Origin: Clostridiales bacterium
GTDB taxonomy: Bacteria; Bacillota; Desulfitobacteriia; Desulfitobacteriales; Desulfitobacteriaceae
Length of the DNA stretch: 15,825 nt
Direction of reading: 5' to 3'
Assembly (NCBI GenBank): GCA_027357125.1
Contig: DAHVVW010000006.1
Span: forward strand, 1 to 15,825
Shown here: positions 7,670-14,989 of the stretch, piece by piece
How positions within the stretch are numbered: the first letter of the stretch is position 1
Layout of the letters: the number at the start of each line of letters is the position of its first letter
Notes under the pieces: generated by a model
The model's input: only the letters and a program-made list of their open reading frames with translations
Databases searched by the model: none
Told to the model about the DNA's origin: nothing
Position numbers and translations under genes: made by a program

Positions 7670-8979
7670 GTCATCACAGTGCTCCCCTGGAGATTAGGGA
7701 AAAGCTTGCTTTTCCTGCATCCCAGATGAATAATGCTTTACACGAGTTAATTACTTACCCTGCACTCGAGGGGATTGTCATTCTCAGTACCTGTAACCGT
7801 TTGGAAATCTATGCAGCAACAACTGATGTTGAGATTGGCCAGGAGTCTATCAAAAAGTTTTTAGCCAAACAGAGCGGGCTTGATAACGAAATATTAAACC
7901 GCCACCTTTATACCCGCACACTTTATGAAGCGGTGCGTCATCTTTTTAATGTCGTTTCCGGCTTTGATTCCATGGTGCTGGGGGAAACGCAAATCCTGGG
8001 CCAGGTGGCCCAAGCCTATGAGGATGCGTATGAGGCTGGAGTCACAAACAAAGTAATTAATGTATTCTTTCAACATGCGCTTACGGTGGGGAAAAGAGTG
8101 CGCACAGAAACAAAAATTGACCAGCATCCGGTGTCAATAAGCTATACTGCCGTTGAACTGGCAATGCAAAAGTTTCCTAACCTTGAAGGCAAGACGATCA
8201 TGATCTTGGGCGCTGGGGAAATGAGTGCCCTGACGGCTAAGCATTTGGTTGCAGCCGGAGCCTCAACTGTTTTGGTTTCCAACCGTTCGTACGAACGGGC
8301 CTTAGCTTTAGCCGCCGCGTTTAATGGGCGTGCTGTCCATTTTCAGGAAATGGACGAATATTTGGCTGAGGTTGACATTGTTATCTCGGCCACAGCCTCA
8401 GTTCATTTTGTACTGTTGCCTGAGCGGGTGGAGAAGATCATGAACACGCGCGCCGGGCGGCCGTTATTAGTTATTGATATTGCAGTTCCGCGCGATGTGC
8501 ATCCTGATGTCGGTGCAATTCCCGGAGTGACCTTACACGATATTGACGATTTACAGGGAGTGGTGGACCGGAATCATCAAGCCCGGGAACTGGCAGCTCA
8601 GCAAGGAAAGAAAATTATCGAAGAGGAAATGAAACAATTCCTCAAATGGCATAATTCTCTGTTCGTGGTTCCGACCATTGTAGCCCTTAAGCATAAAGGA
8701 GAGGAGATTAAAGAAGCTCAGCTGAGCCGGGCTTTGGAACGTTTAGGAACTTTAACACCCAAACAGGAGAAATTAATACGTTCCTTGGCTAATTCGATTG
8801 TGAACCAGCTTCTCCATACTCCTATCACTAATTTGAAGGAAGTTGCCGATACCCGTCAGGGCCATCTTTATACTGAAATCTTGCAAAACCTTTTTGACTT
8901 AAGTGTGGAAGAAGAGATAAAATCCCTGTGGATGGTTGGGCAACAGCCCGGGCAGGCCTTACGGGGGAGGGCAGAATGA
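7645..8979 (+). CDS. hemA: Glutamyl-tRNA reductase
   Basis: First committed enzyme of the C5 tetrapyrrole pathway: NADPH-dependent reduction of glutamyl-tRNA to glutamate-1-semialdehyde. At 444 residues it has normal family length. The catalytic cysteine is C50 in LSTCNRLE and the conserved His99 lies in [10 protein letters not shown]. The family signature [12 protein letters not shown] (109-120) follows, then the nucleotide-binding GAGEM (189-193), and a helical C-terminal dimerisation region. The GTG start lies inside the end of sirC, ten bases after AAAGGAG (7628-7634). The stop overlaps the hemC start. HemL, the next enzyme, is not in the window. Confidence 0.97.
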   Translation: MFPVTVGLSHHSAPLEIREKLAFPASQMNNALHELITYPALEGIVILSTCNRLEIYAATTDVEIGQESIKKFLAKQSGLDNEILNRHLYTRTLYEAVRHLFNVVSGFDSMVLGETQILGQVAQAYEDAYEAGVTNKVINVFFQHALTVGKRVRTETKIDQHPVSISYTAVELAMQKFPNLEGKTIMILGAGEMSALTAKHLVAAGASTVLVSNRSYERALALAAAFNGRAVHFQEMDEYLAEVDIVISATASVHFVLLPERVEKIMNTRAGRPLLVIDIAVPRDVHPDVGAIPGVTLHDIDDLQGVVDRNHQARELAAQQGKKIIEEEMKQFLKWHNSLFVVPTIVALKHKGEEIKEAQLSRALERLGTLTPKQEKLIRSLANSIVNQLLHTPITNLKEVADTRQGHLYTEILQNLFDLSVEEEIKSLWMVGQQPGQALRGRAE

Positions 8980-9887
8980 AAAATATTCGCATTGGGACCC
9001 GTGATAGCTTGCTGGCTTTATGGCAGGCAGAATGGGTGCGGTCCCAGCTTCTGAAGTTTTATCCGGACTTTGAATTCACTTTAGTTCCTGTGAAGACCAA
9101 AGGGGACAAAATCTTAGACGTACCTTTAGCTAAGATAGGGGACAAGGGGCTTTTTACAAAAGAGCTCGAAAGCTTTCTCCTGCGCTCAGAGATTGATCTG
9201 GCCGTACACAGCTTGAAGGATATGCCGACAAATTTGCCTGCGGGTTTGGATATCGCTGCTTTCTGCGAGCGCGAAGAACCGCGGGATGTGTTTTTAAGCA
9301 AGGACGGGACTTTGCTTGAACAGCTTCCTCCTGGTACCGTTATCGGAACTAGCAGCCTGCGCCGCAAGGCTCAGCTTAGGCACTACCGCCCTGATCTTGA
9401 ATTTGTGGATGTACGCGGCAATCTGCAAACGCGCTGGCACAAACTGCAAAACGGAGCCATGGATGGAATCGTGCTGGCAGCTGCCGGAGTTAAGCGTTTA
9501 GGATGGGAAGATAGAATAACGCAAATTCTGACGGAGGATATCGTATTGTCGGCAGTTGGCCAGGGTTCGATCGCGCTGGAAATTGCCGGGGAGCGCAAGG
9601 ATATGTATGACTTGCTCGCACCTCTTAATCATAGTGCGACGGAACTCGCGGTACGAGCTGAACGTGCCCTCATGCGCATGCTTGAGGGCGGTTGCCAAGT
9701 ACCCATTGGAGCTTTGGCCCAAGTCCGGGGCCAGGAGATAGAACTTCAGGGGATGGTGGCAAGTGTGGATGGATCGCGCTTGCTGCGCGTCCGCACTGAG
9801 GGGGAAAACCCGGAGGAAGTCGGGGAGAGAGCAGCGCTCACACTTGTGGAAGAGGGAGCAGGGGAAATTCTGGCTGAGATTAGGTAA
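8976..9887 (+). CDS. hemC: Hydroxymethylbilane synthase (porphobilinogen deaminase)
   Basis: Joins four porphobilinogen units into hydroxymethylbilane using a covalently bound dipyrromethane primer. The 303-residue protein shows [12 protein letters not shown] at the N-terminus, then KTKGDKILD and HSLKDMPT with the catalytic Asp (D82). [16 protein letters not shown] (124-139) provides the basic substrate-binding residues. The primer-attachment cysteine is C240 in EGGCQVPIG. An upstream in-frame start at 8928 would add 16 residues lying inside hemA and lacking family similarity. The ATG at 8976, overlapping the hemA stop as ATGA and preceded by GGGGGAGGG (about 8963-8971), is preferred. After it comes a 270-base non-coding gap before cobA-hemD. 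Confidence 0.97.
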   Translation: MKNIRIGTRDSLLALWQAEWVRSQLLKFYPDFEFTLVPVKTKGDKILDVPLAKIGDKGLFTKELESFLLRSEIDLAVHSLKDMPTNLPAGLDIAAFCEREEPRDVFLSKDGTLLEQLPPGTVIGTSSLRRKAQLRHYRPDLEFVDVRGNLQTRWHKLQNGAMDGIVLAAAGVKRLGWEDRITQILTEDIVLSAVGQGSIALEIAGERKDMYDLLAPLNHSATELAVRAERALMRMLEGGCQVPIGALAQVRGQEIELQGMVASVDGSRLLRVRTEGENPEEVGERAALTLVEEGAGEILAEIR

Positions 9888-9892
9888 CATCA

Positions 9893-9920
9893 CAGGAGTC
9901 AGGAGTCAGGAGACAGGAGA
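9893..9920. repeat. Tandem heptamer repeat CAGGAGT/CAGGAGA, four units
   Basis: Two copies of CAGGAGT (9893-9899, 9900-9906) are followed by two of CAGGAGA (9907-9913, 9914-9920) and a decayed fifth unit. The array begins six bases after the hemC stop. It resembles the heptameric short tandem repeats known from cyanobacteria and some other bacteria. Each unit carries a GGAG that could mimic a ribosome site, but no gene starts close behind it. Confidence 0.85.
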
Positions 9921-9945
9921 CAGAATGATTTTTGGGTATAAATCA

Positions 9946-9960
9946 AGGGTTTTAAACCCT
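9946..9960. promoter_or_regulatory. Perfect 15-base dyad AGGGTTT-T-AAACCCT
   Basis: Seven-base arms are exact reverse complements around a single central T. The dyad lies in the hemC to cobA-hemD gap. A loop of one base makes a stable RNA hairpin unlikely, so an operator for a dimeric regulator is the more natural reading. I do not recognise the regulator, and no promoter boxes are clear beside it. Confidence 0.4.
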
Positions 9961-9981
9961 AAAGGAATGCATTAAACCATC

Positions 9982-10112
9982 CATTCGGCCATGAGTTGAA
10001 TTTTTAGTATGGCCTCATGGCGTGAATGTATCCTCAGCCGTTAAGTCATTCTTTCATAGTTAGCGGCTTCGGCGATAATGTCACCAGGACACTATCGTCC
10101 CGGACATTCACG
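9982..10112 (+). other. Foldable non-coding region with two mutually exclusive structures
   Basis: A first hairpin pairs 9988-9995 (GCCATGAG) with 10014-10021 (CTCATGGC), extended by CATTC 9982-9986 with GAATG 10024-10028. A second fold uses an outer stem, 10021-10029 (CGTGAATGT) with 10104-10112 (ACATTCACG), enclosing two hairpins. These are 10036-10044 with 10060-10068 (one G-U pair) and 10071-10082 with 10088-10099 (one A-C mismatch and one G-U). Together they form a three-way junction. Bases 10021 and 10024-10028 are needed by both folds, so the folds exclude each other. The region ends 45 bases before the cobA-hemD start. No T-run follows it. It may be a leader RNA element or a mobile palindromic repeat; the pairings were found by eye. 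Confidence 0.45.
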
Positions 10113-10157
10113 TTACTGAATTCTGATTACCAAATAGTATATTGGGGAGTGTTATGT

Positions 10158-11672
10158 TTGAACCAGGGATTTGTCTATCTTGTGGGGGCCGGCCCAGGGG
10201 ACCCCAAGCTTTTAACGATTAAAGGGGCTGAATGTATTGCCAAGGCAGATGTCTTAGTATATGACCGCTTAGCATCCCGCCGTTTGCTTAAGCATGCTAA
10301 AGACGAGTGTGAACTGATTTATGTCGGGAAATCGCCGGAACGGCATACATTGCGCCAGGAAGAGATTAATAAAGTATTAGTCAAGAAGGCCAAAGAAGGG
10401 AAAATCGTTACTAGGCTTAAGGGAGGAGATCCTTTTGTCTTCGGGCGCGGCGGGGAAGAAGCCGAAGCCCTGAAAGAGGTGGGGCTGCCATATGAGGTTG
10501 TGCCTGGAGTTACCTCAGCCGTGGCAGTTCCGGCCTATGCCGGGATTCCGGTTACCCACCGTGACTTGACATCTTCGTTTGCCGTTATTACCGGGCACGA
10601 AGATCCTACAAAAAATGAGACTGCTATTGCCTGGCACGATTTAGCTGCAGCGCACGGGACTTTAGTCTTTTTGATGGGCATGGAAAACCTGAATTTGATT
10701 GCGGAAAAGCTTATCCAGAACGGGAAAAACCCCGAGACTCCGGTCGGTATCATTCAATGGGGAACACGTCCGGAACAGCGGACCCTGGTGGGGGAGCTTC
10801 ATAATATCTCAACCCTTGTCAAGGAACAGGGATTTTCTTCACCGGCAATTATTATCGTGGGGGAAGTAGTGTCCCTCAGGGAGAATCTCAAGTGGTTCGA
10901 GCATAAACCTTTATTCGGGCAAAGAGTCATAGTCACGCGCGCCCGCCATCAGGCCAGTGCCTTGTCCCAGGCTATCGAAGACTTGGGCGGTGAGCCCTGG
11001 GAGTTTCCGGCAATTGAGATAGTGGAGCCAAGTGATCCGAAGCCCCTGGCCAAGGCGCTTGCTGATCTCAAACGCTTCGAGTGGCTGGTGTTTACCAGTG
11101 TCAACGGTGTCGAGGCTTTTTTTACCGAACTGATGCGACGGGGTAAAGATATCAGGGATTTGGCCGGCGTGGAAATCGTGGCGATCGGACCTGCCACTAA
11201 AGCTGCCTTAGAGCAGAGAAGCCTGCGCGTGGCCTTTATGCCAGACGAGTACCGGGCCGAGAAGATTATCGAAGGGCTTGCTAGCCGAATATTACCGGGA
11301 CAAAGTGTGCTCTTGGCCCGGGCAGAAGAAGCGCGTGATGTACTGCCTGAATCCCTTAAAGCTTTGGGTGCAGATGTATGGGATGTGCCTGTGTACAAAA
11401 CCGTCCTGGGACAGAGCAACCGGGAGGAGCTGCTGGCTCTGCTTACCGAAGGTAAGGTAAATGTCATTACATTTACAAGTTCATCCACGGTGCGCAATTT
11501 CGTGCAGCTGTTGGAAGGTAAACTTTCCTTATTAGAAGGGGTAAAGCTTTTTTCTATTGGTCCGATTACGAGTGAGACGGCGAGACAGCTTGGTCTTGAA
11601 GTGCACCGGGAAGCTGAGCGCTACACAATTGAGGGGCTTGTGGAAGCCTTGGTCAAGGGGGTAAAAGAATGA
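10158..11672 (+). CDS. cobA-hemD: Fused uroporphyrinogen-III methyltransferase (CobA) and uroporphyrinogen-III synthase (HemD)
   Basis: A two-domain, 504-residue enzyme. The C-terminal HemD half (about 252-504) cyclises hydroxymethylbilane to uroporphyrinogen III. The N-terminal CobA half (about 4-245) methylates that twice with SAM to give precorrin-2. CobA landmarks are VYLVGAGPGDP (6-16), TRLKGGDPFVFGRGGEEAEA (85-104), VVPGVTSAVAVPAYAGIPVT (114-133), SSFAVITGHE and FLMGMENL. HemD is poorly conserved in general, but GQRVIVTRAR (254-263), LVFTSVNGVEAFF and ITFTSSSTVRNF fit. An in-frame ATG at 10026 would add 44 residues with no family similarity, encoded across the structured gap. The TTG at 10158, eight bases after GGGGAG (10144-10149), gives the normal N-terminus. 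The stop overlaps the next start as ATGA. Such fusions are common in Firmicutes. Confidence 0.96.
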   Translation: MNQGFVYLVGAGPGDPKLLTIKGAECIAKADVLVYDRLASRRLLKHAKDECELIYVGKSPERHTLRQEEINKVLVKKAKEGKIVTRLKGGDPFVFGRGGEEAEALKEVGLPYEVVPGVTSAVAVPAYAGIPVTHRDLTSSFAVITGHEDPTKNETAIAWHDLAAAHGTLVFLMGMENLNLIAEKLIQNGKNPETPVGIIQWGTRPEQRTLVGELHNISTLVKEQGFSSPAIIIVGEVVSLRENLKWFEHKPLFGQRVIVTRARHQASALSQAIEDLGGEPWEFPAIEIVEPSDPKPLAKALADLKRFEWLVFTSVNGVEAFFTELMRRGKDIRDLAGVEIVAIGPATKAALEQRSLRVAFMPDEYRAEKIIEGLASRILPGQSVLLARAEEARDVLPESLKALGADVWDVPVYKTVLGQSNREELLALLTEGKVNVITFTSSSTVRNFVQLLEGKLSLLEGVKLFSIGPITSETARQLGLEVHREAERYTIEGLVEALVKGVKE

Positions 11673-12844
11673 TAAGCGTAACGAAGCTTCTTTTTGACAC
11701 GGAGTATTTTGGGGACTCCCTACGCTACAGCCAGGGCTCGCGTGGAGCTTTACACGGTACCACTGTTAATTCGGGGCCAGTGGTGGTGTGGAATTCCACC
11801 CGCACCTGCAATCTCAAGTGTGCGCATTGCTATATGGATTCGGATGCGCAAAAGTATCATGGGGAACTCACGACCGAAGAAGCCAAGAGGTTTATTGATG
11901 ACCTAGCGGAATTCAGAGTGCCTGTGCTTCTGTTTTCCGGAGGGGAGCCTTTAATCCGGCCCGACTTCTTCGAATTGGCCGAATACACTGGGAACAAGGG
12001 GATCAGAGTTACGCTCTCGACCAACGGAACCTTGATCAGTCCCGAAGTGGCTCAAAGGATAAAGAATATAGGTGTTGGTTATGTTGGCATTTCCCTCGAC
12101 GGCCTGATGGAAGTTAACGATAAATTCCGGGGCAAAGAGGGGGCTTTTAAGGCTGCGATGGCTGGGATTCAGAATTGTGTTAAAGTAGGGCAGCGTGTGG
12201 GGCTTAGATTTACCATTAACCGGCATAATTTTGAAGAAATGGATAAGATTTTTGATTTTATTGAAGAAGAAAACATTGATCGGGTGTGTTTTTATCATCT
12301 TGTCTATTCCGGTCGTGGCAATCAAATGATGGACCAGGATGTTACTCCGCAAGAATCACGGCAAGCAATGGATATTATCATCCGGCGCACCCTTGATTAC
12401 GAACAACGGGGATTAAAGAAGGAAATTCTAACGGTAGATAATCATTGTGACGGGGTGTACTTGTATTTGAAAGCCTTAAACGAGGATCCGGAAAGAGCTG
12501 AACGTATCAAAGGGTTGATCTCCCTTAACGGGGGCAACCGTTCCGGTATTGCCTTTGCCGAGGTCGACCCGTTTGGTAATGTTCATCCGGATCAGTTTAG
12601 CCAGCACATAACATTTGGCAATGTGCGGGAGCGTAAGTTCGGAGATATCTGGACTGATTCGAGCCACCCCATTTTGGCGGGGCTAAAAAACCGCAAGCCG
12701 CTCCTTAAAGGACGCTGTGCTGCCTGCCGTTATCTTGATATTTGCAACGGAAATTTCCGCACCAGGGCCGAGGCTGCAGCCGGGGACTTCTGGGCGTCTG
12801 ACCCGGCCTGTTATCTTACGGATGAAGAGATAGGACTAGCATGA
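11669..12844 (+). CDS. ahbC: NirJ1/AhbC-type radical SAM enzyme (didecarboxysirohaem to Fe-coproporphyrin III)
   Basis: Probably removes the acetate side chains of 12,18-didecarboxysirohaem to give iron-coproporphyrin III, the third-last compound of sirohaem-dependent haem synthesis. The 391-residue protein has the family N-terminus (MISVTKLL, then SLRY). The radical SAM cluster motif CNLKCAHC (C47, C51, C54) and GGEP (91-94) follow. A C-terminal cluster region has C350, C353, C359 and C381. The upstream SPASM position reads GNVHPDQF, without the PC cysteine seen in the NirJ2-like gene at 13992, in line with my recollection of AhbC proteins. ATG overlaps the hemD stop, seven bases after AAGGGGG (11655-11661). 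NirJ-type enzymes of haem d1 synthesis are close relatives, but no nir gene is present, so the haem role is favoured. Confidence 0.88.
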   Translation: MISVTKLLFDTEYFGDSLRYSQGSRGALHGTTVNSGPVVVWNSTRTCNLKCAHCYMDSDAQKYHGELTTEEAKRFIDDLAEFRVPVLLFSGGEPLIRPDFFELAEYTGNKGIRVTLSTNGTLISPEVAQRIKNIGVGYVGISLDGLMEVNDKFRGKEGAFKAAMAGIQNCVKVGQRVGLRFTINRHNFEEMDKIFDFIEEENIDRVCFYHLVYSGRGNQMMDQDVTPQESRQAMDIIIRRTLDYEQRGLKKEILTVDNHCDGVYLYLKALNEDPERAERIKGLISLNGGNRSGIAFAEVDPFGNVHPDQFSQHITFGNVRERKFGDIWTDSSHPILAGLKNRKPLLKGRCAACRYLDICNGNFRTRAEAAAGDFWASDPACYLTDEEIGLA

Positions 12845-12845
12845 G

Positions 12846-12857
12846 ATTCGGCCGAAT
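12846..12857. promoter_or_regulatory. Perfect 12-base palindrome ATTCGGCCGAAT
   Basis: A perfect palindrome begins two bases after the ahbC stop, followed by the AT-rich tract ATTTTAATTT. It could be a regulator site or a very weak intrinsic terminator (4-base stem with a GGCC loop). The strong ribosome site of hemB follows about 34 bases further on, so hemB may be tuned separately from ahbC. Chance cannot be excluded. Confidence 0.3.
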
Positions 12858-12905
12858 ATTTTAATTTAAGAAGGTAAGCTGTGTTGATTAAAGGAGGTAG
12901 GAGAG

Positions 12906-13877
12906 ATGGATTTAATCAGGCGTCCCCGGCGCTTGCGCGCTAATGAGGCCATCCGTAGTATGGTGCGGGAAAACCACGTGCATATCAAGGACTTAATATA
13001 TCCGATGTTTGTGATGCCGGGAGAAAATCTGCGCGTGGAAGTGTCTTCCATGCCTGGCGTGTATCAATACTCACTCGATGAATTCGTGGAAGCTCTGCAA
13101 GAATTGGTACATTTGGGCATTCCTGCAATCCTCCTCTTTGGTATCCCTGAAAGCAAAGACCCGGTTGGTACAGGGGCTTATCTTGATGACGGCATCGTGC
13201 AGAAAGCGGTGCGCTTAGTTAAGCAAAACTATCCCCAACTTTATGTGATTACAGATGTTTGTTTGTGCGAGTACACAGATCATGGTCATTGTGGATTGGT
13301 TCACGAGGGAAAAGTTCTTAATGACCCCTCACTTGAGCTGCTGGCGCGCACGGCGGTCTCTCATGCCCAAGCGGGTGCGGATATGGTCGCTCCCTCAGAT
13401 ATGATGGACGGCAGGGTGGCGGCTATTCGCCGGGCGCTTGATCGCGAAGGGTTTGAAGATATTCCGGTCATGGCTTATTCGGCTAAATTTGCCTCCGGTT
13501 TTTATGGGCCTTTCCGGGAAGCTGCCGGCTCTGCCCCTCAATTTGGAGACCGCCGCACTTACCAAATGGACCCTCCGAATGCGAACGAGGCGATGCTGGA
13601 AACCGCGCTTGATGTTGAAGAAGGGGCAGATTTGATTATTGTAAAACCTGCTCTTTCTTACGGCGATATTATCTACCGCACGAAAGAGCGTTTTGGCTTG
13701 CCGGTCGCTGCTTATAATGTCAGCGGGGAGTATGCGATGATCAAGGCTGCCGCCAAGCAGGGCTGGATTGATGAACAAAGGATTGTGATGGAAGCTTTAG
13801 TCGGTATGAAGCGGGCCGGAGCTGACCTGATCATAACTTATTTCGCTTTAGATGTGGCGCGGTGGCTTAGATCGTAG
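12906..13877 (+). CDS. hemB: Delta-aminolevulinic acid dehydratase (porphobilinogen synthase)
   Basis: Condenses two 5-aminolevulinate molecules into porphobilinogen. The 323-residue protein has normal length. The metal-binding triple cysteine motif is [14 protein letters not shown] (C119, C121, C129), indicating a zinc-dependent form. The two Schiff-base lysines are K194 in [16 protein letters not shown] and K247 in [11 protein letters not shown]. The metal site and lysines are all intact. The start has the strongest ribosome site in the window, AAGGAGGT (12891-12898), seven bases before ATG. It lies between the two NirJ-type genes rather than next to hemC, an arrangement I associate with Desulfitobacterium-like haem clusters. 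Confidence 0.97.
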   Translation: MDLIRRPRRLRANEAIRSMVRENHVHIKDLIYPMFVMPGENLRVEVSSMPGVYQYSLDEFVEALQELVHLGIPAILLFGIPESKDPVGTGAYLDDGIVQKAVRLVKQNYPQLYVITDVCLCEYTDHGHCGLVHEGKVLNDPSLELLARTAVSHAQAGADMVAPSDMMDGRVAAIRRALDREGFEDIPVMAYSAKFASGFYGPFREAAGSAPQFGDRRTYQMDPPNANEAMLETALDVEEGADLIIVKPALSYGDIIYRTKERFGLPVAAYNVSGEYAMIKAAAKQGWIDEQRIVMEALVGMKRAGADLIITYFALDVARWLRS

Positions 13878-13895
13878 TTCGTGGTTCGAGGTTCG
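13875..13895. repeat. Tandem heptamer NNGTTCG, three units
   Basis: GTTCG recurs with a period of exactly seven bases at 13877-13881, 13884-13888 and 13891-13895. The last unit runs into the palindrome GTTCGAAC. The array starts at the hemB stop codon, just as the other heptamer array starts directly after hemC. The rest of the gap to 13991 shows no further clear structure. Confidence 0.75.
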
Positions 13896-13991
13896 AACTA
13901 TGAGTTTTTGGTATCGGGCTCTAAGTTAGAAATTAGAAGTCGAGGGCCGAATTAAGACGTGAAGATTGGCCTTCGAAGGGGGAAAAGGATT

Positions 13992-14987
13992 ATGATTGTT
14001 TCCTGGAATACCACCAATGCCTGTAATATGTATTGTGACCATTGTTATCGGGATGCGGGGGTCAAGGCGAACGAAGAGCTAAGTACGGCGGAAGCCAAGA
14101 CTTTGCTAGAGCAAATTGCTAAAGCGGGATTTAAAATCATGATTTTCAGCGGGGGGGAGCCTCTCCTGCGTCCGGATATTGTAGATTTGGTAGCTTATGC
14201 TAAGTCACTGGGCTTGCGCCCGGTATTTGGCACCAATGGAACTCTGCTTACACTTGATCTGGCCAGGCGCTTGAAAGAAGCCGGGGCTATGGGCATGGGA
14301 ATTTCCCTTGATTCCCTCGACAAAGCCAAACATGACGCTTTTCGTAAATATTCCGGAGCTTGGGACGAAGCAGTACAGGGGATGCGCAATTGCCGTGAGG
14401 TTGGGTTGCCGTTTCAGATTCATACGACAGTGATGGAGTGGAATGCCCATGAGGTCGAGAGTATCACGGATTTTGCCGTGGAGGAAGGAGCGGTGGCGCA
14501 CCATTTCTTTTTCCTCGTCCCGACCGGGAGGGCGGTAACGATCGAAGAAGAGTCCTTACGGGCTCAAGAGTATGAAGATATTTTAAGAAGAATAATGCTG
14601 AAACAGCAAACTGTATCGATCGAGCTTAAACCCACCTGCGCGCCCCAGTTTATGCGGATAGCAAAAGAAGTGGGGGTTGATGTCCGTTTTGGGCGGGGCT
14701 GCCTCGCGGGAACTCACTATTGCATTATCGGACCCAAAGGTCAGGTTCAGCCTTGTGCGTACCTCAATATTCCGCTGGGGGATGTGCGGGAAACTCCTTT
14801 TGATGAAATCTGGCAAAATCACGAAGTGTTCCAGACTCTGCGCACTCTGGAGTACAAAGGAGGATGCGGAACTTGTCAGTATAAAAAAATCTGCGGCGGC
14901 TGCCGGGCCCGAGCTGCTTATTATAATGACGGCGATTACATGGCTGAAGAGCCCTGGTGTTTATTCCACGGCCGGAAGGGGGTTTGA
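13992..14987 (+). CDS. ahbD: NirJ2/AhbD-type radical SAM enzyme (Fe-coproporphyrin III to haem b)
   Basis: Likely haem synthase of the sirohaem-dependent pathway: oxidative decarboxylation of two propionates of iron-coproporphyrin III to vinyl groups. The 331-residue protein opens with the radical SAM cluster motif CNMYCDHC (C11, C15, C18) and has GGEP at 54-57. A full SPASM-type C-terminus follows (C237, C244, C255 in GQVQPCAYL, C292, C295, C301, C304, C323), enough for two auxiliary iron-sulphur clusters. An in-frame GTG at 13959 would add 11 basic residues. The ATG at 13992, nine bases after GAAGGGGG (13975-13982), puts the cluster motif at the usual place. Assignment to AhbD rather than another NirJ-like role rests on context: it is the only remaining enzyme for the last step, beside ahbC and ahbAB. 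Confidence 0.82.
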   Translation: MIVSWNTTNACNMYCDHCYRDAGVKANEELSTAEAKTLLEQIAKAGFKIMIFSGGEPLLRPDIVDLVAYAKSLGLRPVFGTNGTLLTLDLARRLKEAGAMGMGISLDSLDKAKHDAFRKYSGAWDEAVQGMRNCREVGLPFQIHTTVMEWNAHEVESITDFAVEEGAVAHHFFFLVPTGRAVTIEEESLRAQEYEDILRRIMLKQQTVSIELKPTCAPQFMRIAKEVGVDVRFGRGCLAGTHYCIIGPKGQVQPCAYLNIPLGDVRETPFDEIWQNHEVFQTLRTLEYKGGCGTCQYKKICGGCRARAAYYNDGDYMAEEPWCLFHGRKGV

Positions 14988-14989
14988 GC

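Noticed and set aside
9498..9893. Minus-strand 131-codon open frame over the end of hemC
   Set aside because: It is antisense to conserved hemC sequence with no family similarity; a frame shadow.
10026..10157. In-frame N-terminal extension of cobA-hemD from an ATG at 10026
   Set aside because: The 44 extra residues do not resemble the family, they cross the structured gap, and TTG 10158 has a well-placed ribosome site and gives the standard N-terminus.
9888..10157. Cobalamin riboswitch before cobA-hemD
   Set aside because: No recognisable B12-box consensus was found, so the folding region is reported as unclassified.
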